Part shown: positions 1 to 5,991 of the stretch, piece by piece
Layout of the letters: every line of letters begins with the position of its first letter
Position numbering within the stretch: the stretch's first letter is position 1
Assembly (NCBI GenBank): GCA_009842375.1
Contig: VYFM01000225.1
Coordinates: forward strand, 1-6,403
Direction: 5' to 3'
Origin: Candidatus Poribacteria bacterium
Lineage (GTDB): Bacteria; Poribacteria; WGA-4E; WGA-3G
DNA: 6,403 bases
The notes under the pieces: generated by a model
Seen by the model: only the letters and a program-made list of their open reading frames with translations
The model's database searches: none
Told to the model about the DNA's origin: nothing
Program-made: the position numbers and the translations under genes

Positions 1-43
1 GGAATCTATATCTTAAGAAAATAAAAGTAGGTAAATTTACGGA

Positions 44-802
44 ATGACATGTCAAATACAGAATGCTTCATTGATGGAATTGAAGCAACATTTAAGTTTA
101 ACGGAAAATCCTCAGGAAGTTCTTTTTACTCTTTTTAAGAGGTTTAAGGACCGTGCAGCGATTGTTACCAGTGGTCAGTTGTCAGGTATGGTTCAAATAC
201 ATCTGGCAGCAGAAAACAATGTGCCATTCCGTGTGTGTACGGTAGATACACTTCGTCTATTTCCTGAAACCTATACTTTTTTTGAAAAAGTTGAAGAACG
301 ATATGGGATTGATATTGAACGTATTCAACCTGATGAATCCGAAGTCGATAAAATGGTTTCCGAACATGGTGAGTTCCTTTTTTTTGATAGCAGGACTAAA
401 CAAGAGTTTTGTTGTGATATACGCAAAATAAGACCTATGGAAAGGCTTTTAGATACATTAGATATTTGGATCACAGGTACACGTAGAGATCAATCTGAAA
501 CGCGTCAACATTTCCAGAAAGTAGAAACTATTTCATCGAAACCGCATCCTATTCTCAAAGTGAGTCCATTGCTTCATTGGACAACCGAACAGGTGTGGGA
601 ATTTGTCCTAAACAATAATGTTCCTGTTAATCCGCTATTTCTACCAGATGCACGTGGACACTATTTCGATTCTCTCGGCTGTATAACTTGTACGACCAGA
701 ATTCGTCCTGGTGAACCGAAACGAGCTGGGCGTTGGCGTTGGCAAAACAATACAGATACTGAAAATAATAACAAAGAGTGTGGATTACATTATGCTATCT
801 GA
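44..802 (+). CDS. cysH: CysH-type adenylylsulfate (APS/PAPS) reductase with iron-sulfur cysteines
   Basis: Cytoplasmic enzyme of assimilatory sulfate reduction that reduces adenylylated sulfate (APS or PAPS) to sulfite using thioredoxin-type thiols. The 252-residue protein has the family landmarks in order: a nucleotide-binding TSGQLSG loop (42-48), VDTLRLFPETY (67-77), a Cys pair CCDIRK (Cys123-Cys124), WITGTRRDQSETR (142-154), GCITC (Cys213 and Cys216), an RAGRWRW stretch (227-233) and the C-terminal KECGLH with catalytic Cys246. The CC...CxxC set is the [4Fe-4S] ligand signature typical of APS reductases, so APS is the likelier substrate, although some cluster-bearing enzymes use PAPS. Length is normal and both ends look intact. 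The ATG at 44 has only a weak, distant GTAGG upstream; a second Met at residue 11 (base 74) is possible but has no better ribosome site. It is first in the visible sulfur cluster, with a 93-bp gap to the carrier gene. Confidence 0.93.
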   Translation: MTCQIQNASLMELKQHLSLTENPQEVLFTLFKRFKDRAAIVTSGQLSGMVQIHLAAENNVPFRVCTVDTLRLFPETYTFFEKVEERYGIDIERIQPDESEVDKMVSEHGEFLFFDSRTKQEFCCDIRKIRPMERLLDTLDIWITGTRRDQSETRQHFQKVETISSKPHPILKVSPLLHWTTEQVWEFVLNNNVPVNPLFLPDARGHYFDSLGCITCTTRIRPGEPKRAGRWRWQNNTDTENNNKECGLHYAI

Positions 803-846
803 AATCTTTACACAGATGCGGATTCTAATATCTGCAATCATGACAT

Positions 847-865
847 ACAACATAGAATATGTTGT
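847..865 (+). repeat. Perfect 8-bp inverted repeat (hairpin) before the sulfur-carrier gene
   Basis: ACAACATA (847-854) and TATGTTGT (858-865) are exact reverse complements around a GAA loop. The hairpin lies between the cysH stop and the Shine-Dalgarno of the next gene, 19 bases before that site. No T-run follows, so it does not look like an intrinsic terminator. It could be an RNA-stability or processing stem, or a dyad for a regulator; the sequence does not decide. Confidence 0.5.
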
Positions 866-883
866 CAGACCGTTGACCTGATA

Positions 884-889
884 AAGGAG
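884..889 (+). promoter_or_regulatory. Strong ribosome binding site of the sulfur-carrier gene
   Basis: AAGGAG sits six bases ahead of the ATG at 896. It is the clearest Shine-Dalgarno on the plus strand of the window and fixes the carrier start. By contrast the next gene (JAMM peptidase) has no visible site, which suggests the carrier is made in excess over the peptidase. Confidence 0.85.
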
Positions 890-895
890 AAAAAA

Positions 896-1183
896 ATGGC
901 AGTAACAGTTCGTATACCAACCCCGTTGAGACGTTTGACGCAGAATCTCGCGGAGGTTGAAACCGAAGGTACTGATATTGAAACTATAATTGAAAATCTG
1001 GATTCCAACTATCCGGGTATGAAAGAACGTCTTTGTGATGATGACGGAAAAATCCGTCGGTTTGTGAATATTTATCTTAACGATGAAGATATTCGTTTTC
1101 TTGATGGAAAAGAAACAGAAGTTACTGACGGTGCTGAAATCTCTATAATCCCCGCCATTGCTGGTGGTATAACCCTTTCCTAA
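896..1183 (+). CDS. CysO/MoaD/ThiS-family sulfur carrier protein with a C-terminal tail after Gly-Gly
   Basis: A 95-residue ubiquitin-fold (beta-grasp) sulfur carrier. The body, including PTPLRRLT (8-15), FVNIYLNDEDIRFLDG (56-71) and the end IIPAIAGG (84-91), matches what I know of mycobacterial CysO better than plain MoaD or ThiS. In that family the C-terminal glycine is adenylated by an E1-like enzyme, converted to a thiocarboxylate and used as sulfur donor for cysteine or homocysteine synthesis. Here Gly90-Gly91 is not terminal: Ile-Thr-Leu-Ser (92-95) follows before the TAA. Such a tail must be removed before loading, as in QbsE and HcyS, whose tails are cut by JAMM proteases; a JAMM gene follows directly. 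The start is supported by AAGGAG at 884-889. A role in molybdopterin or thiamine synthesis is less likely given the cysH, JAMM and NIL neighbours. Confidence 0.9.
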   Translation: MAVTVRIPTPLRRLTQNLAEVETEGTDIETIIENLDSNYPGMKERLCDDDGKIRRFVNIYLNDEDIRFLDGKETEVTDGAEISIIPAIAGGITLS

Positions 1184-1196
1184 TATAATTGTCTAA

Positions 1197-1228
1197 GCAT
1201 ACAGGTAGATGTTAATCCACCTGTATGC
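1197..1228 (+). repeat. Long inverted repeat between carrier and JAMM genes
   Basis: GCATACAGGT (1197-1206) pairs perfectly with ACCTGTATGC (1219-1228). After one A/C mismatch (1207 with 1218) the stem continues with GAT/ATC (1208-1210 with 1215-1217) and closes on a GTTA loop, giving a near-continuous 14-bp hairpin. It begins 13 bases after the carrier stop and ends 29 bases before the chosen JAMM start. No T-tract follows the stem, so it is not a standard intrinsic terminator. It may be a 3'-end stabilising or processing stem that separates carrier expression from peptidase expression, or a protein-binding dyad. Confidence 0.65.
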
Positions 1229-1257
1229 AATACACTCCAAAATTCACTTGCTATAAA

Positions 1258-1716
1258 ATGGTGACGCTACTACCAAATACTTTGAATAGTATCTGTGAAC
1301 ATGCAAAGGCAGAATTTCCCGATGAATGCTGCGGTGTAATATTACAAACAGAACAACAGGAATTTGTCAGACCTTGTCGTAATATCCAAAATGAGATGCA
1401 TTGTAGTGACCCTGATACATATCCACGCGATGCACGCACAGCCTACTTAATGCACCCCGATGACCTGATTGCAATACACAAAGAGGCAGATACACAACAT
1501 CGTCCAATTAAAGCATTTTATCATTCCCATCCAAACCATGAGGCTTATTTCTCAGAAAAGGATAAATCGGATGCGATGATGTGGGGTGAACCCACATATC
1601 CCGGGGTTGCATACATCGTCATATCAATTATTGAAAACACAATCAATAGTGTCAAGGCTTTTATATGGGATGACATTAAATCCGATTTTATTGAAGTTAC
1701 AATACAGATACCTTAA
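1258..1716 (+). CDS. JAMM/MPN+ zinc metallopeptidase, Mec-type (M67 family)
   Basis: A single-domain JAMM protease of 152 residues. The zinc/catalytic signature is complete: Glu23 in DECCG, His89-Ser-His91-Pro, and Ser99-x-x-Asp102, in the canonical H-x-H-x7-S-x-x-D spacing. Relatives beside CysO-like carriers (Mec of mycobacteria, QbsD, HcyD) hydrolyse the bond after the carrier Gly-Gly, either releasing cysteine from the adduct or trimming a C-terminal tail. The upstream neighbour has both the Gly-Gly and a tail, so both jobs are possible here. The frame is open from an ATG at 1225, but that codon lies inside the right arm of the 1197-1228 hairpin and adds 11 residues with no obvious family match. 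Starting at 1258 gives MVTLLPNTL, which fits the short N-terminus usual before the helix leading to DECCG. Neither start has a clear Shine-Dalgarno, so the start stays uncertain. The protein is probably cytoplasmic; no signal peptide is seen. Confidence 0.9.
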   Translation: MVTLLPNTLNSICEHAKAEFPDECCGVILQTEQQEFVRPCRNIQNEMHCSDPDTYPRDARTAYLMHPDDLIAIHKEADTQHRPIKAFYHSHPNHEAYFSEKDKSDAMMWGEPTYPGVAYIVISIIENTINSVKAFIWDDIKSDFIEVTIQIP

Positions 1717-1731
1717 TCGGGAGTGATTCAA

Positions 1732-1971
1732 ATGACAGCATTAAAAGTGCGATTGACTTTTCCACCAGAAAAAATAAAAGAACCAATAATATACAATATC
1801 GGACAACATTTTAGTGTGGTCACCAATATCCGACGTGCTAATGTGACAGAGGAAGCAGGATGGGTGATATTAGAAATGCAAGGCACATCTGAACAGATTG
1901 AACAAGCAATAGATTACCTAAAGAATATCAAAGTCCAAGTTGAACTTGTTGAAGGTGATGTTGTTCAATAA
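1732..1971 (+). CDS. Stand-alone NIL-domain protein
   Basis: A 79-residue ferredoxin-like small domain matching the NIL family: KVRLTFPPEKIKEPIIYNIGQ at the start, the core strand VVTNIRRANV (29-38), GWVILEMQG (43-51), then a helix IEQAIDYLKN (56-65) and the closing strand VQVELVEG. NIL domains occur at the C-terminus of the methionine transporter ATPase MetN, where they bind methionine and inhibit transport, and in NIL-ferredoxin proteins linked to homocysteine synthesis. This one has no fused ATPase and no cysteines for a cluster. Its place 15 bp after the JAMM gene suggests a sulfur amino-acid role, perhaps a sensor or partner subunit; that is inference. The ATG at 1732 is preferred over a GTG at 1723 because GGGAG (1719-1723) is a well-spaced ribosome site for 1732 and overlaps 1723. 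Confidence 0.85.
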   Translation: MTALKVRLTFPPEKIKEPIIYNIGQHFSVVTNIRRANVTEEAGWVILEMQGTSEQIEQAIDYLKNIKVQVELVEGDVVQ

Positions 1972-2019
1972 GCATCTCTTTTCACAAATTCTGAGTACCA
2001 TTACTAATAAGAGCTATTG

Positions 2020-4350
2020 ATGCCTATCCTGCAAACTGGACTATTCCGTTCCTTCCAAAGATTTCTTCCAGACTTTAACATTAGTTTCAGTGTTCATCTC
2101 CGTCCATACATCCGTATTATAACAATCTCCGCATTTTCACTTGCAATCGGATTAGGAATCACACTACGGAATTATCTTGTATTTGAATTCAATGACAATT
2201 CGGGTGTCGTAGGTTGGGTGAGTGTAAATCAGTATCCAAAACAACAAGAGTTTTTTTACTACATTCTTGCACTTGTTGGTATACCTATCCTTATTTGGCT
2301 TTATTGGTTCGTTTGGCTTACTTACTCAAATTGGGCTGCAAAAGCAACGGATCAACCGATACACCGTGTTCTAAAATATAATGCCCTCGCTTCAATTCCG
2401 TTGTGGTTAAGTTGGTTGCAGGTTTATTATTACGAGCATGCTGGAATTACAGGCTTAATACTTCCAATAGGTTTAACTCTCTCTATTGAATTTGCATTAC
2501 TATTACATTGGCACTACTCCAGAAGATTCCAACCAAAAACAGGGAAGAGCGAAACTGTCAATACAGAACCCATGACTCTTCAAAGTGGAATTAAACCTGA
2601 AAAACCAAAAGGATTAAGGTATTTTTTCCGTGGTTGTGAATATATACTCATACCAATATTTATTTATTTGCTTGTGTATAATGGCAATATAAATGGTGGT
2701 ATTGATATGTTCCATGAAGGTGAACGTCTTGCTCCACTAAATGAGATGCTACATGGTGGGGTGGTATTCCGTGATGTATATGTTCAACATGGTCTTTTTC
2801 AGAACGCGTATTTGTCTTGGTTCGGTAGTAAGATATTTGAACCTACATTGATGGGTGTACGTTCTATGGAACGTGTATTGGCACCACTTGGTTATATTGC
2901 ATTATACCTACTGGGTTTGCAAGTATTTCGTGGAAGGTTCTTTGCTGCCTTCATCTGTTTTCTGATTGCATCTGGAAGTAACTTTTCTGTATCACCAAGG
3001 CATTCTCTCGGTTTACTTAGTTTTGTCTTCATAGCAAGTTATCTTACGTACAATAGAGAGAAAGGGCTATTTGTTCCTTGGCAACGTAATCTATCTGAAA
3101 AACCGACTTGGGTTATGCATCTTGTTAGGTTTGGTTGGAAACTTATTCTGGCTGGTTTTTTTACAAGTTGTGCATTTTGGTATAGCACTGAAGTTGGATT
3201 GTATACACTTGGGGCAATAGGTCTATTTCTGACAATATACAGTCTACAACGTAGGATACAACTTCATCTAAGACCATTACCCTTAATTGCATATTGTAGT
3301 GGTGTTTTATTAGGGTTTCTTCCAGTAGCTACCTATTTCCTATCACACGGTGCGTTGGATGATGCGATATGGAATTCCTACATACAGTGCAAATACCAGA
3401 TAGCAACATGGGGACTGAAATTTCCATCTTTGTCGAGTACAATTGCAATTATATCAGAAAATGGGTGGAGAGATTTTTTCCTCAGTACAGGATTTCGATG
3501 GTATTTTCCAATATTTGTATATATGTGTACAGCCGCGTATCTAGCATACCGTCGGTTATGTAGGAGTAGTGTTTCCGCTGATGATGCGTTGAAACTGCTG
3601 TTGTTGTTACTCGGTGGTGTTGCCTATTTCCGTACTGCCCTCGGCAGGTCAGATGGTGGACATTTACATTTCGGTTCAACCTTTTTATGGCTTATCTGTT
3701 TGTTCCCATTAGACAGAGGTATATCGGGTATTCTAAACCTATTTAGATTTGATGAAACTGATGAAGGTATACGTAATCGTTTCTCTTTCCTTATAGATAA
3801 AACTCGTTGGCGGAGTGCTATAAAAGCTGCATGGATACTTATCCCAATTGCTATATGTGTCTGGTACGTTGGTGAAATTCATCACCCATTGGAAGGTTTC
3901 CGTAACAAATGGAACCAGATGCGTGCCAACCAGTTTAAACCACGTACTGCAGTTGAGGAATTGGAACGTGCAGGAAAAGTTGATATACCTGACGCTCAGG
4001 TTGAGCAGATTCAGAAGGTAGTGGCATTTATTCAAGAGAATACTGATCCGAAGGAGAAGATATTCGACTTTACAAGTCAGGGAGCATATTACTTCTTTGC
4101 TAATCGACCGAGTGTCACCCGTTTTCACATGGTATCGTATGCCTCAACTCCAGGAATGCAGCATGAGGTAATTGATGCACTTGAAAAGGATCAAACACGA
4201 TTGGTGATCTTTAAAACAGGTGGTTGGTTTGATAGGGTTGACGGTATTCCTGTTGAAGAACGGCATTCACTTATCGCACAATACTTAGCGGATAACTACG
4301 AACTTGCTACTGATATTAACAATACAGAGATTTTGTTACGAAAACAATAA
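2020..4350 (+). CDS. Large multi-pass membrane protein, GT-C glycosyltransferase-like
   Basis: A 776-residue integral membrane protein with about 13-15 hydrophobic segments (for example near 31-49, 79-100, 123-138, 142-163, 206-221, 287-303, 329-344, 372-388, 391-408, 421-440, 493-510, 524-537, 552-564 and 600-618) and a mostly soluble C-terminal region of about 155 residues. After the membrane segment at 206-221 comes an acidic loop, DMFHEGERL (229-237), then GGVVFRDVYVQHGLF (246-260); a late loop carries ALGRSDGGHLHFG (540-552). Acidic residues in the first outside loop, a late R-x-D-x-x-H loop and a soluble tail are typical of lipid-phosphosugar-dependent GT-C transferases. By that comparison Asp229 and Glu233/Glu235 are candidate catalytic residues. 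Residues 1-205 would be an extra four-helix module joined by a polar linker (170-203). I do not recognise a characterised family, and donor and acceptor are unknown. The ATG at 2020 is chosen over an adjacent TTG at 2017, with AAGAG at 2009-2013 as a modest ribosome site. A link to the sulfur genes is not evident. Confidence 0.75.
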   Translation: MPILQTGLFRSFQRFLPDFNISFSVHLRPYIRIITISAFSLAIGLGITLRNYLVFEFNDNSGVVGWVSVNQYPKQQEFFYYILALVGIPILIWLYWFVWLTYSNWAAKATDQPIHRVLKYNALASIPLWLSWLQVYYYEHAGITGLILPIGLTLSIEFALLLHWHYSRRFQPKTGKSETVNTEPMTLQSGIKPEKPKGLRYFFRGCEYILIPIFIYLLVYNGNINGGIDMFHEGERLAPLNEMLHGGVVFRDVYVQHGLFQNAYLSWFGSKIFEPTLMGVRSMERVLAPLGYIALYLLGLQVFRGRFFAAFICFLIASGSNFSVSPRHSLGLLSFVFIASYLTYNREKGLFVPWQRNLSEKPTWVMHLVRFGWKLILAGFFTSCAFWYSTEVGLYTLGAIGLFLTIYSLQRRIQLHLRPLPLIAYCSGVLLGFLPVATYFLSHGALDDAIWNSYIQCKYQIATWGLKFPSLSSTIAIISENGWRDFFLSTGFRWYFPIFVYMCTAAYLAYRRLCRSSVSADDALKLLLLLLGGVAYFRTALGRSDGGHLHFGSTFLWLICLFPLDRGISGILNLFRFDETDEGIRNRFSFLIDKTRWRSAIKAAWILIPIAICVWYVGEIHHPLEGFRNKWNQMRANQFKPRTAVEELERAGKVDIPDAQVEQIQKVVAFIQENTDPKEKIFDFTSQGAYYFFANRPSVTRFHMVSYASTPGMQHEVIDALEKDQTRLVIFKTGGWFDRVDGIPVEERHSLIAQYLADNYELATDINNTEILLRKQ

Positions 4351-4371
4351 GTGATGGTACTGTGTATCCCA

Positions 4372-4404
4372 TGTCGGACATCGCTTTGCTCACTCCGACC
4401 TACA
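4372..4404. repeat. REP-like palindromic element in the convergent spacer
   Basis: On the minus strand this reads TGTAGGTCGGAGTGAGCAAA followed by GCGATGTCCGACA. Outer arms GTCGGA (4373-4378) and TCCGAC (4394-4399) are exact reverse complements. The inner part TGAGCAAAGCGA resembles the core of a palindrome I recall as dispersed in many bacterial genomes (GTAGG..GGGTTGAGCGAAGCGAAACCC form). It lies 21 bases after the membrane-protein stop, between convergent genes, the usual location of REP elements, where such stems can protect or end transcripts. Only one copy is visible here, so repeat status rests on resemblance. Confidence 0.5.
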
Positions 4405-4469
4405 AGATAATGATTCTTTATCATTTAGAACTGGTATAATATAACCAAGCAAATCGGATCTAACAAAAA

Positions 4470-5546
4470 CTATTTTTTTCCGCTTTCTTGCTGATCAACA
4501 AAAATTCGGTAGATTTCCTCAAACAGTCTCACATCCGTGAGCGTATCAGCTGCAGAGGATCTAAACGGTTCTGGATTGCGTAGGTTTTTTATGAAGTATT
4601 CTGCTTCTCTATGGTATGCCCATGTCCAAGAAGGTCTTGGAATTGGACGAGTTATTTCTTGTTCTTCTCCTGCTCGGTATATTTCTACTTCTGCTGGTGT
4701 GTTTTTCAACAAGAGTGGTGGTGCCCATGTATGAATCCAACCGTGTTGAAAATAGATCTGTGAATGCTCATCCCACCGGTAATGCGATACATGCCCTGTT
4801 TCCAATGTCACTCTGGTTCCATTCATATCAAAAATAACAACACCAGTATATCCATTTTCATTCAAGTCCACTGCTTTGATGGAAACATTGTCGCCAGCAT
4901 CAAGAAACCAACGCATTAGATTGACATTGTGTGTATATTGCTGAAGGTATCCGATGTATTTGCCCCAGTATTCTTCAGGAAGCCAGTCAGGGAATTTCTG
5001 TGGAGCACTCGGTTTGGGTTCATCTGTGCCGTCCATTGGTGTATCAAGGTTGCATACCCAATCACCTCCGAAAGCGTGATTACGAGCATAGGTCAATCTT
5101 CCAAGTTCATCAGTCTTTCGGAATTGTGTGAGTTTCTCCTTGACAATCTCGTTGCCTGCATCGTATCGTTTCATATATCCTACCATCAACTTTTTACCTG
5201 ATTTTTGCGATGCATCAACGATCACTTGTGCCTGTTCAACAGAAACAGCCATCGGTTTTTCCATAAAGACATGTTTGCCTGCAAGTAGTAGGTCTTTTGC
5301 TATCTCTCCTTGCAAGGCAAAATCTGCGGATACTGCTACCGCTTCAATATCGGTGTTTTGTGCAAGTTCAATATGGTCTTTGTAAAGATGTGGTATTCCA
5401 AATCTCTTTTGTACTTTTTCTCCGAGCTCAGTTCGCACTTCAGCAAGTCCAATGATTTCGCACTCTGGGATACTTGAGAAATTTGGAATATGGACTTTCT
5501 GTGCCATAAACCCGCAACCAATGTAACCGATATTAATCTTTTCCAT
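4470..5546 (-). CDS. Gfo/Idh/MocA-family NAD(P)-dependent oxidoreductase
   Basis: A 358-residue cytoplasmic oxidoreductase of the glucose-fructose oxidoreductase/inositol dehydrogenase family, which oxidises or reduces sugar or cyclitol hydroxyls with NAD(P). The N-terminal Rossmann fold opens with NIGYIGCGFMA (5-15), followed by LAEVR (34-38), the strand IEAVAVSAD (67-75) and the hallmark MEKPMAVSVEQA (95-106), whose Lys97 contacts cofactor and substrate. The C-terminal alpha/beta domain holds MVGYMKRYD (121-129) and QQYTHNVNLMRWF (202-214), where His206 occupies the usual catalytic-His position. The loop from about 157 to 200, rich in Trp, Pro and Asp, probably shapes the substrate site. 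Length is normal and the gene looks intact. It is last in the minus-strand operon, 13 bp after the HEAT gene. Substrate cannot be read from the sequence; neighbouring genes give no sugar-pathway clue. Confidence 0.92.
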   Translation of the reverse strand: MEKINIGYIGCGFMAQKVHIPNFSSIPECEIIGLAEVRTELGEKVQKRFGIPHLYKDHIELAQNTDIEAVAVSADFALQGEIAKDLLLAGKHVFMEKPMAVSVEQAQVIVDASQKSGKKLMVGYMKRYDAGNEIVKEKLTQFRKTDELGRLTYARNHAFGGDWVCNLDTPMDGTDEPKPSAPQKFPDWLPEEYWGKYIGYLQQYTHNVNLMRWFLDAGDNVSIKAVDLNENGYTGVVIFDMNGTRVTLETGHVSHYRWDEHSQIYFQHGWIHTWAPPLLLKNTPAEVEIYRAGEEQEITRPIPRPSWTWAYHREAEYFIKNLRNPEPFRSSAADTLTDVRLFEEIYRIFVDQQESGKK

Positions 5547-5555
5547 TATAAGAGT

Positions 5556-5561
5556 CTCCTT
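5556..5561 (-). promoter_or_regulatory. Ribosome binding site of the oxidoreductase gene, overlapping the upstream stop
   Basis: On the minus strand AAGGAG lies nine bases before the ATG of the oxidoreductase. Its two leading A bases are part of the TAA stop of the HEAT-repeat gene (TAAGGAG). Ribosomes ending the upstream frame therefore stop on the next gene's binding site, which supports a shared transcript and coupled translation. Confidence 0.85.
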
Positions 5562-5991
5562 AACCCACAGGTGATTCTATCTGTTCAATTGCTGTTTGCG
5601 CACCTTGGCGGACAAGTGCAGACGCATCATTTTGGGCAAGGTGCTTGAGTTTGTTAAGACTTGGTTTTGCTGCGAGTTTACCAAGTGCAACAGCAACGAA
5701 GTATCGGACATCTGCATCCTCATCTTCAAGTGCATCAAGTAATGCTTCTGTATCAGACGGTGTAGCGAGGTGTCGATCAAAATCCCCGATATTAATTAAC
5801 GATTGTGCGGCAATACGTCGTGCATGGATATCCCCATGACGAAGTGATGCAAGTAGTTCGTCATTCCCATTCGTAATTTGAGATAAGTTGTCCCAATCGC
5901 AATCTAAACAAAACCATGATTCTTCATCCAACTGCTGAACGTTGGCACTGCTACATTTAGGGCATTCACTGAAGTCATGTTGCTGTTTCAT
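5560..5991 (-). CDS. Zinc-ribbon plus HEAT-repeat protein
   Basis: A 143-residue protein with two visible parts. The N-terminus has a zinc ribbon with paired knuckles, Cys10-Pro-Lys-Cys13 and Cys28-Leu-Asp-Cys31. After a short linker come about three HEAT-like helical repeats: roughly 44-70 (LLASLRHGDIHARRIAAQSLINIG), 82-108 (EALLDALEDEDADVRYFVAVALGKLAA) and 113-138 (NKLKHLAQNDASALVRQGAQTAI). The D-x-x-V/A-R spacing is the bacterial PBS-lyase-type HEAT pattern. Such repeats serve protein-protein contact; no catalytic motif is seen, so the protein is likely an adaptor. The frame is open to an ATG at 6030, but the ATG at 5991 is preferred: it overlaps the stop of the upstream gene as ATGA, and the zinc ribbon starts soon after. 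A GGAGG (6005-6009) lies 13 bases upstream, rather far. Function and partner are unknown. Confidence 0.85.
   Translation of the reverse strand: MKQQHDFSECPKCSSANVQQLDEESWFCLDCDWDNLSQITNGNDELLASLRHGDIHARRIAAQSLINIGDFDRHLATPSDTEALLDALEDEDADVRYFVAVALGKLAAKPSLNKLKHLAQNDASALVRQGAQTAIEQIESPVG

Noticed and set aside
1..43. Promoter or 5' leader element upstream of cysH
   Set aside because: Only 43 AT-rich bases are present; no paired -35/-10 boxes or riboswitch-like structure can be supported.
1225..1257. Upstream ATG extension of the JAMM gene (11 extra residues)
   Set aside because: The ATG lies in the right arm of the 1197-1228 hairpin, has no ribosome site, and the added residues do not resemble the family N-terminus.
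3739..4128. Minus-strand open frame of 129 codons inside the membrane-protein gene
   Set aside because: It lies fully antisense to a well-supported gene, has no recognisable domain, and its composition looks like a shadow frame.
4409..4425. AATGAT/ATCATT six-base inverted repeat as a terminator
   Set aside because: The stem is short and AT-only apart from one pair, with no T-run after it on either strand.
4435..4440. TATAAT resembling a -10 promoter box on the plus strand
   Set aside because: No acceptable -35 box at the right spacing, and transcription would run antisense into the oxidoreductase gene; AT-rich spacers give such matches by chance.
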